From CAYJPV01 sp964396055 (GTDB lineage Bacteria; Acidobacteriota; Vicinamibacteria; Vicinamibacterales; JAKQTR01): a stretch of 23,201 bases of DNA. The translations under genes were made by a program, and so were the position numbers. Below the pieces are notes generated by a model. The model did no database searches, was not told the DNA's origin, and worked only from the letters and a program-made list of their open reading frames with translations. Of this stretch, positions 7,203-14,676 are shown piece after piece. Where the stretch lies: assembly GCA_964396055.1 (NCBI GenBank), contig CAYNDV010000069.1, forward strand, positions 1-23,201, written 5' to 3'. Position 1 is the first letter of the stretch. Each line of letters starts with the position of its first letter.

Positions 7203-8079
7203 CGAGCAGGTGCTCCAGGTGACGGCGCAGCGCGGCGCCGTGGCGCGGGTCGGCCAGGGCGAACTCCACGAACGCCTGGAAGTAGGAGTCGAAGTTGCCG
7301 ATGTCGTACCGGCGTTCGTCGGGATTCAGCCGCACGCCGTACGCGCGCCCGCCCTCGCGGATCACCGTGCGGATCGCGTCGGTGAGCTGGATCTCGCCGC
7401 CCCGGCCCGGCGTGGTCCGGGCGAGGGCCTCGAAGATGGACGGCGCGAGCACGTACCGCGCGGCAATGGCCAGCCGGCTCGGCGCCTCTTCGGGCCGCGG
7501 CTTCTCGATGAGGTCGTCGATGGCGAAGATGTCGCCGTCGCCTCGGGGCTTCGCGATGCCGTACTGACCGACCTCCTCGACGGGCACCTCCTCGAAGGCA
7601 ATTACCGCCGCCGCCTCGCGCTCGAGGAAGCAGGCCTTCATCCGCTGCACGACCGTGCTCTCGGCGTGCATGCCGATGATCGAGTCGCCAAGCGCCACCA
7701 CGAACGGCCGGTCCCCCACGAACGACCGCCCGCACAGGACCGCATGGCCCAGGCCCAGCGTCTGGCGCTGCCGCGTGAAAAAATACTGGACGGGCGTGCG
7801 CTCGTAGGCGAGTTCCGCCAGCAGCTCTTCCTTGCCCGTTTCCCGCAGCGTACGGATGAGGTCGCCGTCCAGGTCGAAGTGGTTCTCGATGGAGGCCTTG
7901 CCCGGGCCGGTGATGAACAGCACCTGGCGCATGTGCACCCGGGTCAGTTCCTCGACCACGTACTGCACCACGGGCTTGCGGCCCACAGGCAGCATTTCCT
8001 TGGGCTGCGACTTGGTGGCCGGCAGCAGGCGCGTGCCGAGGCCGGCGACGGGGACGATGGCGATGTCGATGTCGGTCAT
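7186..8079 (-). CDS. GalU-type UTP-sugar-1-phosphate uridylyltransferase
   Basis: A 297-residue nucleotidyltransferase of the GalU/RmlA fold. The nucleotide-binding signature VAGLGTRLLPATKSQPKEMLP (11-31) and KPVVQYVVEEL are typical of GalU. LGLGHAVLCGRSFVGDRPFVVALGDSII, FEEVPVEEVGQYGIAKP, LIEKPRPEEAPSRLAIAARYVL and GEIQLTDAI complete the family pattern. GalU makes UDP-glucose from UTP and glucose-1-phosphate. Here the downstream overlapping gene is a glucuronokinase homologue, so UTP plus glucuronate-1-phosphate to UDP-glucuronate is an attractive alternative or additional reaction (inference). I assigned no symbol for that reason. The ribosome binding site before the ATG at 8079 is weak. 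Confidence 0.9.
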   Translation of the reverse strand: MTDIDIAIVPVAGLGTRLLPATKSQPKEMLPVGRKPVVQYVVEELTRVHMRQVLFITGPGKASIENHFDLDGDLIRTLRETGKEELLAELAYERTPVQYFFTRQRQTLGLGHAVLCGRSFVGDRPFVVALGDSIIGMHAESTVVQRMKACFLEREAAAVIAFEEVPVEEVGQYGIAKPRGDGDIFAIDDLIEKPRPEEAPSRLAIAARYVLAPSIFEALARTTPGRGGEIQLTDAIRTVIREGGRAYGVRLNPDERRYDIGNFDSYFQAFVEFALADPRHGAALRRHLEHLLDVPHA

Positions 8080-8144
8080 GGTGTCTGGTTCGACGAGCGG
8101 CCCGCGGCGCAGGGCACCGCGTGCGGGCGGCCCTGTGGCCGCCG

Positions 8145-8184
8145 GGATCCGGATCCGGGGGGCTCCGTCACCCTGTAGTATAGT
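8145..8184. promoter_or_regulatory. Divergent control region between galU-like and dehydrogenase genes
   Basis: A perfect 12-bp palindrome GGATCCGGATCC (8145-8156) lies next to an AT-rich patch. The patch gives TAGTAT (8176-8181) or TATAGT (8179-8184) on the plus strand and TATACT (8182-8177) on the minus strand, so overlapping -10 boxes may serve both genes. No good -35 is visible on either strand. The palindrome is a possible operator. Confidence 0.4.
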
Positions 8185-8242
8185 GCGCGCACCTCGGCGG
8201 ACGCAGCCCGGCTCCGGCGGCTCCGTCCCGGGCGCACCACCC

Positions 8243-9274
8243 ATGCCGAAGCGCGACATCGTCATCTCCGCTGCCGCCTTGACGGTGGCCGTCCGCACCG
8301 CGATCGAAGCCGCGGGCGTGCCGGCGCCCGTCGCCGCCGTCGAGGCTGGCGTCATGGTGGACGCCGATCTCGCCGGCGTGCCGTCGCACGGCGTCGTCAT
8401 GCTGCCGCGGCTGCTCGCGGGCCTGCGCGACGGCTGCTGCCGTGCGAACCCGTCGGTGCGCCTCTTGCGCGAGCGCGGCGCGACGTGCGTCCTGGACGGC
8501 GACAACGGCCCCGGCCGGTTCGTGGCCGTCACCGCCATGGATCACGCCGTCGCCCGCGCCCGCCTGCATGGCGTCGGCGTCTGCCTGGCGGTCCACACCA
8601 CGCACTGGGGGCGGGCGCACGCGTATGCCTGGCGCGCGGCAACCGCCGGCATGGTGGGCCTCTGCACCACCAACGCGATTCCGACGCTGGCGCTGCCGGG
8701 CACGGCGGCGGCCGCGCTCGGCAACAACCCGCTGGCCATCGGCGTCCCGCGCGGCGGGAGTCGTCCCCCTGTCGTCGTCGACCTCGCCATGACGCAGGCC
8801 GCCCTGGGGAAGGTGGGCACGCACAGCCGCGAACAGGTGCCCGTGCCGGACGGATGGGGCCTGGACCGCGAGGGCCGCCCCTCCACCGACGCGTCCGCCA
8901 TCCTGGCGTCGGGACTGCTGCAGCCGATGGGCGGCCATAAGGGCGTCGGGCTGGCCGTGATGATGGAACTGCTGACGGCGGGGCTGGCGGGCGGCCTGCT
9001 GGGCCACGAGATCCACGCGCGCGACGCTTCGGGGCTCGACCCGGACGCCAGCAAACTGTTCGTCGCGATGGATGCCGACGCGTTTGGGGGCGCGGCGTCC
9101 CTGGCCGCGCGCGTCGATGCCCTGGAGGCGCACCTGCACGGCCTCGACGATGGGGCCCGGCTGCCCGACGAGCGCGGCGCGCGCACGCGCGAGGCGCGCC
9201 TGCGGGACGGGATCCCGCTGCACCACGACATCGTCGCGACGCTCGCCGCCGCCGGCGTCGTGCTCGACGCCTGA
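8243..9274 (+). CDS. Malate/L-lactate dehydrogenase family (Ldh_2/YbiC type) oxidoreductase
   Basis: A 343-residue NAD(P)-dependent 2-hydroxyacid dehydrogenase of the family that includes malate, L-sulfolactate, ureidoglycolate and 2,3-diketogulonate dehydrogenases, not the classical LDH/MDH fold. Landmarks are DADLAGVPSHGVVMLPRLLAGL (40-61, with the conserved SHG His49), the THWGRAHAYAWRAA block that corresponds to the family's NHFG-AGYYA, NAIPTLALPGTAAAALGNNPLAIGVP, and the C-terminal LLQPMGGHKGVGLAVMMELLTAGLAG. The length is normal. The ATG at 8243 lacks a clear Shine-Dalgarno sequence; an in-frame GTG at 8183 overlaps the -10 box and is unlikely. It diverges from the galU-glucuronokinase pair, so a sugar-acid substrate is possible but unproven. 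Confidence 0.85.
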   Translation: MPKRDIVISAAALTVAVRTAIEAAGVPAPVAAVEAGVMVDADLAGVPSHGVVMLPRLLAGLRDGCCRANPSVRLLRERGATCVLDGDNGPGRFVAVTAMDHAVARARLHGVGVCLAVHTTHWGRAHAYAWRAATAGMVGLCTTNAIPTLALPGTAAAALGNNPLAIGVPRGGSRPPVVVDLAMTQAALGKVGTHSREQVPVPDGWGLDREGRPSTDASAILASGLLQPMGGHKGVGLAVMMELLTAGLAGGLLGHEIHARDASGLDPDASKLFVAMDADAFGGAASLAARVDALEAHLHGLDDGARLPDERGARTREARLRDGIPLHHDIVATLAAAGVVLDA

Positions 9275-9313
9275 ACCGGGCGGCGTGCCGCCTTCCAGAC
9301 CGGGAGCCGGGCG

Positions 9314-9319
9314 TATGAT
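9314..9319 (+). promoter_or_regulatory. Candidate -10 element (TATGAT) of the GAF gene
   Basis: TATGAT lies 28 bp before the chosen ATG, with AGGGGAGA as ribosome binding site in between. In-frame ATGs at 9315 and 9318 fall inside this box, another reason to prefer the start at 9348. Confidence 0.4.
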
Positions 9320-9347
9320 GAGTGAGGCCACGAGGGGAGAGCCAGTG

Positions 9348-10064
9348 ATGACGACCAGCGCCAACCCGTTCAATCGGCAACGGCTGACGGGCGACCTGCT
9401 GCGGGAATGGCAGAGCCTCCTGAACCTCGGCGCCGAACTCCTCGGCGTGCGAGCCGGTCTCATCACACGGCTCGACCAGAACCGCTTCGAGATCCTGCTG
9501 TCGAGCGACACGGCCGGCAATCCGTACGCGGCGGGCTACAGCGACCCGTATCCCGACTCCGGGTGGTTCTGCGAACAGACATTGAAGCAGCGCGATCGGC
9601 TACTCATCCCCGATGCCCGGCAATCGGAGGTGTGGAAGGACAACGCGGCGGTCGTTCAGCTCCACATGGTGTCGTATGTGGGCGTGCCGGTCACGCAGCC
9701 TGACGGGGGGCTCTTCGGCACGGTGTGTTTCATCGACGACAAGGCCAACGCCCACAACGCGCTCCACCTCGACCTGGTGGATCGCATCAAGCGGCTCGTC
9801 GAGTTGAACCTCCGCATCCTGCACGATGCCGAGCAGATTGCCGCGCGCGATCGTCTCCTGGATGGCCTGAGCCGGATCTATCCCATCTGCGCGTACTGCA
9901 AGAAGGTGCGTCAGTCCGAAGGCGGCACGTGGGTGGACGTCGAGCTGTACGTGAGAGAGGTCACCGGCCACCGGGCATCACACGGCATCTGCCCGGCGTG
10001 CCTGGAGCGTGAACTCGCGGACGTGCACGCCCTGCCGCCCGTCACGGGCACGCCGCCGGCGTGA
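9348..10064 (+). CDS. GAF-domain sensor protein with C-terminal Cys-x-x-Cys tail
   Basis: A 238-residue soluble protein. Residues about 15-160 form a GAF domain: LLREWQSLLNLGAELLGVRAGLITRLD, a signature region PYPDSGWFCEQTLKQRDRLLIPDAR, and YVGVPVTQPDGGLFGTVCFIDDK. After a short helix the protein ends with YPICAYCKKVRQ...WVDVELYVREVTGHRASHGICPACLERELAD. This tail, with Cys181/Cys184 and Cys215/Cys218, is a widespread C-terminal element on bacterial PAS/GAF proteins and response regulators and could bind a metal. There is no kinase, GGDEF or HTH domain, so output would be through protein contacts. AGGGGAGA supports the ATG at 9348; GTG at 9345 is the alternative. Confidence 0.85.
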   Translation: MTTSANPFNRQRLTGDLLREWQSLLNLGAELLGVRAGLITRLDQNRFEILLSSDTAGNPYAAGYSDPYPDSGWFCEQTLKQRDRLLIPDARQSEVWKDNAAVVQLHMVSYVGVPVTQPDGGLFGTVCFIDDKANAHNALHLDLVDRIKRLVELNLRILHDAEQIAARDRLLDGLSRIYPICAYCKKVRQSEGGTWVDVELYVREVTGHRASHGICPACLERELADVHALPPVTGTPPA

Positions 10065-10101
10065 TCCGGCGACGCGCGTCGACGCGCCCGTCCCCACACG
10101 G

Positions 10102-10203
10102 GCAGGGCTGAAGCCCTGCACTACAGCGCGGCGGTGGTGCGGCGTGGCGTCGGTCTGGGCGTCCGTCGTGGCGTCCGTCGTGGCGTCCGGCTTCAGCCGG
10201 ACG
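10102..10203. repeat. REP/BIME-like pair of palindromes with a 12-bp tandem repeat
   Basis: Two palindromes share a core in opposite orientations: GCAGGGC-TGAA-GCCCTGC (10102-10119), and CGTCCGGC-TTCA-GCCGGACG (10184-10203), whose loop is the reverse complement of the first. On the minus strand the first is headed by GTAGT, the tetranucleotide type seen before many REP sequences. Between them the 12-mer CGTCCGTCGTGG is repeated twice (10160-10183) and begins a third time inside the second palindrome. No coding potential is visible in 10065-10230. Confidence 0.5.
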
Positions 10204-10209
10204 AGGCAG

Positions 10210-10231
10210 GGGGCTGGCCGACGCCAGCCCC
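10210..10231 (-). terminator. Hairpin at the end of the DUF362 gene
   Basis: GGGGCTGGC (10210-10218) pairs perfectly with GCCAGCCCC (10223-10231) around CGAC, touching the stop codon of the minus-strand gene. There is no T-run; it could end transcription from either side or be a third REP-like unit. Confidence 0.4.
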
Positions 10232-11208
10232 TAGATCTTGACGTTGACCACGTCGATGAGGGCGCGGTCGCCGATGCCGAGGCCCTTCGCGGCCGCGTTC
10301 TCGATGTGGCGGCACTGGGACGTCTTGTCGTGGAGGCCCGCGGCCCGCCGCCTGGCCATCAGCGTCTCGCGGCAGATGACGTCCATGGCCACCGGGTCCG
10401 TGCCGATGTAGATCGCGTTCTCGCGCCACACCACGTCGGGGCTGCCGGGGCCGGGCCCGCCGTCGAAACACCCCTCGGTCGAATCCAGGACGATGAGCGG
10501 CATCTTCGTCGTCTGGAAGAAGTGCGAGCACGCCTCGGTGATGAACGGCTCGCAGTTGCCGCTGTGCGCCTGGCGGTGGTTGCGGTAGCAGCCGAAGGCG
10601 ATGTTCTTCAGCGCGAAGGTGACACCGGCGCCGCCGTGGTCTTTCATGACCGGGAGGTTGACGGTCACGTCGGTGAGCTCGGCCGGGATGCGGTCCATGA
10701 GCGCGGGACCGCCCGACGTCTCGGCGGCCACGGTGCTGTACTGCGTGCCCGTCATGATGTGCTCGCCGTGCGGCCCGCGCCCAGGCTGGTAGGTGCCGGG
10801 GCCGAAGTGCTCGGGCTTGCGATCCCATACGATCAGGTCGTCGGGCTTCACGCCGGCCTGCAGCACGCCCGCGGCGACGGCGTTGGTCACCTCGTGGGCG
10901 GTGAAGACGAGGGGCCGGCCCAGCAGGTTCAGCTTCAGGCCGACGCGCATGCCGGGCTTGAAGAAGCGGCCCCAGGCGTCGGCGGGCTTCGCGGTGCCCG
11001 TGAACTTCAGCAACCCCTGGTTCACCATCTCGGCCACGACGTCCGGCACGCGCGCGTCGCCCTTCCACACCCGCGCCGACTCGACCCGGACGATGGTGGC
11101 GCGGGCCGGCGCCGCCTCCGTCAGGCGTCCTGCGGCGGTGGCCGCCAGTGTCGTGCCCACTACACCCGCTACGAATTCGCGCCGCGTGATGCCGTCGTTC
11201 CTCGTCAT
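10231..11208 (-). CDS. Tat-exported DUF362 domain protein
   Basis: A 325-residue protein. The N-terminus MTRNDGITRREFVAGVVGTTLAA carries a twin-arginine motif (Arg9-Arg10, TRREFV) and a hydrophobic stretch, so it should be exported folded by the Tat system. The body follows the DUF362 pattern: MVNQGLLKFTG, VGLKLNLLGRP, an EVTNAVAAGVLQAGVKPDDLIVWDR block, VNLPVMKDHGGAGVTFALKNIAFG, and IYIGTDPVAMDVICRE near the end. DUF362 domains often accompany Fe-S proteins, but I see no ferredoxin-type Cys cluster here, so no redox role is assigned. GGGGAGG five bases before the ATG fixes the start. The reaction is unknown. Confidence 0.88.
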   Translation of the reverse strand: MTRNDGITRREFVAGVVGTTLAATAAGRLTEAAPARATIVRVESARVWKGDARVPDVVAEMVNQGLLKFTGTAKPADAWGRFFKPGMRVGLKLNLLGRPLVFTAHEVTNAVAAGVLQAGVKPDDLIVWDRKPEHFGPGTYQPGRGPHGEHIMTGTQYSTVAAETSGGPALMDRIPAELTDVTVNLPVMKDHGGAGVTFALKNIAFGCYRNHRQAHSGNCEPFITEACSHFFQTTKMPLIVLDSTEGCFDGGPGPGSPDVVWRENAIYIGTDPVAMDVICRETLMARRRAAGLHDKTSQCRHIENAAAKGLGIGDRALIDVVNVKI

Positions 11209-11264
11209 GGGAGCCTCCCCGGTGTCTGGCGGATCCTACCCCAAGTCCGCCTCACCACGGTGCA

Positions 11265-11293
11265 TTGACGTGGGCATCGGTCTTCGTTACGAT
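11265..11293 (+). promoter_or_regulatory. Sigma-70-type promoter of the propeller-protein gene
   Basis: TTGACG (11265-11270) and TACGAT (11288-11293) are separated by exactly 17 bp. Transcription would start near 11300, leaving a leader of about 64 nt before the ATG at 11364. Confidence 0.6.
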
Positions 11294-11363
11294 CCGGCCC
11301 GCCCCCCGTCGGCCTGCTTTCCCCGGCCACGTCCTAGCCCAGTCCCCTCATCGTGGAGCCGAT

Positions 11364-13790
11364 ATGAACACCCATCGGATGCGTGTATCCGCCCTCGTGC
11401 TGGCGGCGTGTGCGGTGATCGTTGCAAGTCAGGTGTCCATCGTGGGGCGGCCCCGGCCGGCGGGTCCCACCGGCGGGCCCATCGGCAACATCGGGACGGC
11501 CAAGATCAGCCAGACGCTTTCGGGCGTCGCGGCCGACACCGCCTGCTTCGGCCCGGTGGTGAACGGCAACGGACGATTCGTCGCGTTCGCGTCGGCGTCG
11601 ACGACGCTGGCGGCGGGTGACACCAATGGCGCGAACGACGTGTTCGTGGTCGACCGGTTCACGGTGGCGATCGACCGCGTCAGCGTGGCCTCGGACGGAT
11701 CCCAGGGCAACGCCGGCAGCGACTCGCCGGCCCTGAGCGGTGACGGCCGCTACGTGGCCTTTGCTTCGATGGCGTCCAACCTGGTGCCCGGCGATGCGAA
11801 CAGCCGGTCTGACGTCTTCGTCCGCGACCGGCGGACCGGGGAGACGACGCGGGTGTCGGTGGGATCGGGCGGCACCGAGGCGAACGATCACAGCTACGAC
11901 CCGTCCATCAGCGGCGACGGGCGGTACGTGGCGTTCACGTCCTTCGCCTGGAACCTGGTGTCGGGCGATACCAACGGCAACCCCGACGTGTTCGTCCACG
12001 ACCGCCAGACCAACACGACGATCCGCGCGTCCCTGAACGCGGCCGGCGAGCAGGCGACGGGGCTGAGTTTCCAGCCGGCGATCTCGTTCGACGGCCGGTA
12101 CGTCACGTTCGTGGCCAACGGCTTCCCGGGCGCCGCGCCGGTGAACATGGTCTACCGGAAGAAACTGTCGGACGGGTCGTTCAGCGCGATGAGTGTACGC
12201 TACAACGGCACGGCGCCGGACGGCCACTCCTCCGAACCGTCGATCAGCCGGGACGGCGATGTCGTGGCGTTCACGTCGGCGGCGACCAATCTCCTCGAGG
12301 GTCAGGTGCTGGCCCCGGGCCATGTGTACACCCGCCGCAGCAGCACAACCCGGCTGGTGTCGGCGGCAGGCGAGGTGCCCGCCAATGGCGCCAGCGCCGC
12401 GCCGGTCATCTCGGCGACGGGTACGCACGTGGCGTTCCGATCGGTCGCCACGAACCTGGTCGGCGGCGACACCAACGGCGTCGAAGACGTGTTCGTGCAC
12501 AACCGGGAAACAGGGATCAACATCGTCGTTTCGGTTGCGGATGCCGGCACCCTGGGGAATGGCGCGTCGGCAGCCCCGGCCATCAGCACCGACGGCACGC
12601 TCGTGGCGTTTTCGTCGGCGGCGACCAACCTCGACAACAGCGGGGACTTCAACGGCGTCGCCGACATCTTCGCGCGGCGCTGGCAGCGCCCGCCCGCCGC
12701 GCACGTCGACTTCGACGGCGACGGGTTCGGCGACATCTTCGGGACCAAGGTCACCGGCCTCTGGAGCATCTGGCGGGGCACCGGGGCGGGCATCTTCGTC
12801 GGCGAATCGCAGGAGGGGGTTGACGCGCTGGCCGCGCCGGTCGCGACGGGGAAGCTGCCGTGGGCCAAAGCGCCGCAGGGCGGCGACTTCGACGGTGACG
12901 GGCTGGCCGACCTGTTCGACATCAAGCCGACGGGGGCGTGGATGGTGGCCCGCAACGACGGCGCGGGGGGCTTCGTCATCGAGTCGGGCACGTTCGAGCG
13001 GGGCTTCAAGATCGTCGTGATCGACCTCAACCACGACGGGCGCAGCGACCTGCTGCTGATGAACGGCAAGGCTGGACGGTACGTGCAGTGCCGCCGGACG
13101 TTTGCCAACGAGTTCATCTGCACGGAGGCGGATCCGGTGGTCGGGGGAGGGGTGCCGTACATCGCCGAGCGATCCAACGCGAGCCAGGGTTACCCGGACG
13201 TGTTCGTCCACTTCAAGTCAGCGGGCTGGGCGACCTGGCTGGTGAACAACGGCAACGGGACCTTCGGGCAGACCTCAGCCGGGACCGGCCTGCCGAAGGG
13301 CTGGACGGCGAATGTCGCCGACATCAACGGTGACGGCAACTCGGATGTCGTGTTCTACAAGCCGGGGTCCGGACTCTGGTGGGTGGGGTTCAACGACCCG
13401 GGCGCAACGCCGTCGTACACCATCGTGATGGAACCGCCCCAGACGACGAAGTGGCCCCGGGGGCAGCTGTTCTACGCGGGCGATTTCGACGCCGACGGGC
13501 GGCAGGACTTCCTGCTGAACAAGGCGCTCCAGAAACCCTCGACCTTCCAGATGGCCCGCGACGGCGGCACGTGGGAAGCGCACTCCTTGACGATGCTGCT
13601 GACGGGATGGCGCGTCGTCGGCGTCGGGAACCTCGACATGGTGGATGGAGACGACACCGTCTACTACCACAAGGCGACGGGTGCGTACTACTCCCACCAG
13701 TACTACACGGGCGGGGCAGTCGTGCGCGGCGTCAGCGGCGCCCTGCCCAAGGGGTTGATCCTGGTGGTGCACCGGACAACCGTGCACTGA
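11364..13790 (+). CDS. Secreted double beta-propeller protein (WD40-like/PD40 repeats plus FG-GAP/VCBS repeats)
   Basis: An 808-residue exported protein with a hydrophobic signal segment (residues 7-25, RVSALVLAACAVIVASQVS). The first half has seven repeats of about 50 residues around DGRYVAFxSxATNLVxGDTNGxxDVFVxDR, as in TolB-like/PD40 propellers. From about residue 450 there are seven further repeats. Five have an FG-GAP/integrin-type calcium loop: DFDGDGFGDIF, DFDGDGLADLF, DLNHDGRSDLL, DINGDGNSDVV and DFDADGRQDFL. The other two are degenerate (YPDVFVHFKSAGWATW and DGDDTVYYHKATGAYY). No catalytic domain or anchor is visible. A role in surface binding of ligands or polymers is inferred. GGAG precedes the ATG; the frame's earlier start falls at the promoter. 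Confidence 0.88.
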   Translation: MNTHRMRVSALVLAACAVIVASQVSIVGRPRPAGPTGGPIGNIGTAKISQTLSGVAADTACFGPVVNGNGRFVAFASASTTLAAGDTNGANDVFVVDRFTVAIDRVSVASDGSQGNAGSDSPALSGDGRYVAFASMASNLVPGDANSRSDVFVRDRRTGETTRVSVGSGGTEANDHSYDPSISGDGRYVAFTSFAWNLVSGDTNGNPDVFVHDRQTNTTIRASLNAAGEQATGLSFQPAISFDGRYVTFVANGFPGAAPVNMVYRKKLSDGSFSAMSVRYNGTAPDGHSSEPSISRDGDVVAFTSAATNLLEGQVLAPGHVYTRRSSTTRLVSAAGEVPANGASAAPVISATGTHVAFRSVATNLVGGDTNGVEDVFVHNRETGINIVVSVADAGTLGNGASAAPAISTDGTLVAFSSAATNLDNSGDFNGVADIFARRWQRPPAAHVDFDGDGFGDIFGTKVTGLWSIWRGTGAGIFVGESQEGVDALAAPVATGKLPWAKAPQGGDFDGDGLADLFDIKPTGAWMVARNDGAGGFVIESGTFERGFKIVVIDLNHDGRSDLLLMNGKAGRYVQCRRTFANEFICTEADPVVGGGVPYIAERSNASQGYPDVFVHFKSAGWATWLVNNGNGTFGQTSAGTGLPKGWTANVADINGDGNSDVVFYKPGSGLWWVGFNDPGATPSYTIVMEPPQTTKWPRGQLFYAGDFDADGRQDFLLNKALQKPSTFQMARDGGTWEAHSLTMLLTGWRVVGVGNLDMVDGDDTVYYHKATGAYYSHQYYTGGAVVRGVSGALPKGLILVVHRTTVH

Positions 13791-13806
13791 CGGGGCCGAG
13801 ACAGTG

Positions 13807-13812
13807 TAGACT
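13807..13812 (+). promoter_or_regulatory. Candidate -10 element (TAGACT) with leader hairpin
   Basis: TAGACT is followed by GCGACGG (13822-13828) and CCGTCGC (13844-13850), which can pair just before the AGGAG ribosome binding site (13853-13857). The transcript would begin almost at the hairpin. A -35 is not evident. Confidence 0.35.
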
Positions 13813-13863
13813 CAACTCAGGGCGACGGTGGTCAGACCGGTGTCCGTCGCGCAGGAGTGAGCT

Positions 13864-14652
13864 ATGTCCGAGTTCCAGAAGCACCTCTACCTCATCCTCT
13901 ACCCGAACGAGGCCCTGGTGGCGTCGCAGCTGTCCCCGGCCGAGTTCGGCCGCCACTACTGCATCGGCAGCACGCGCCATTTCTCGGGCAAGGTGATCTT
14001 CGCCGAGGTCGACGTCAATTACCGGAACGACTACTTCCGGCTGGACGACTACCTGGCCGCCACCGAGTCGGGCGTGCCGGGACGGCCGAAGAAGACCAAG
14101 TTCGTGAAGTCGTACCGCGTGCTCGAGAACCTGGACTTCGCGGCGCTCAAGCAGCTGTATCTCGTGACGCCCGACGGCGCCGTGCTGGGCCTGGAGCGCG
14201 CGGCCGAGCCGCCCACCGCGGGCCAGGGCCCGTTCCGGGTCTACCAGGAGATCTGCCCGCTGCAACTGGTGGTCGCGTCGCGCCTGGCGCCCCACGAGTT
14301 CGGCGCCTACATCACGGCCGGCACCTGGTCGAAGGGCGCGCCGAAGATGTTCTTCACGCAGTGGGACCTGAACCTGGAGGAAATCGTGACGCGGGGCGGC
14401 GTGTACGCCAGCGGCCTCGGCCCGATTCCCAACGTCAGCCCCGACGCGTTGCCCAACGCCCTGAAGGAGCTGCGCGAGGACGCCAACAAGAAGACGAAGA
14501 CCGTCAGCCTGAACCCCAGCGTGGATGTCATGAGCTACAAGATGATCAAGCACGGGTTCTGGTTCGCCGCCGGCGAGGAGACGGTGTTCTTCCGCATGCC
14601 GTCGATGGAAGAGCTGCACGACAAGCACCACGTGTGGTGGCGGAAGCTCTAG
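13864..14652 (+). CDS. Unrecognised soluble protein with an internal duplication
   Basis: A 262-residue protein that I cannot assign to a family. It has no signal peptide or membrane segment. Residues 8-52 and 126-170 align without gaps with 15 of 45 identities by eye. The shared core is VAS-x-L-x-P-x-EFG, then G, then K--F---D-N (VASQLSPAEFG...FAEVDVN against VASRLAPHEFG...FTQWDLN). The protein is therefore two copies of one roughly 120-residue unit. The ending EETVFFRMPSMEELHDKHHVWWRKL is rich in aromatic and basic residues. AGGAG seven bases upstream supports the ATG, and third-position GC bias supports a real gene. It stands alone between the propeller gene and the ABC exporter. Function unknown. 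Confidence 0.8.
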   Translation: MSEFQKHLYLILYPNEALVASQLSPAEFGRHYCIGSTRHFSGKVIFAEVDVNYRNDYFRLDDYLAATESGVPGRPKKTKFVKSYRVLENLDFAALKQLYLVTPDGAVLGLERAAEPPTAGQGPFRVYQEICPLQLVVASRLAPHEFGAYITAGTWSKGAPKMFFTQWDLNLEEIVTRGGVYASGLGPIPNVSPDALPNALKELREDANKKTKTVSLNPSVDVMSYKMIKHGFWFAAGEETVFFRMPSMEELHDKHHVWWRKL

Positions 14653-14676
14653 CGGCGTGACGACGTGACGCCGGCG

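Noticed and set aside
11334..13211. A 625-codon minus-strand frame opposite the propeller gene.
   Set aside because: Its repetitiveness mirrors the propeller repeats on the other strand. No start signal or family motif.
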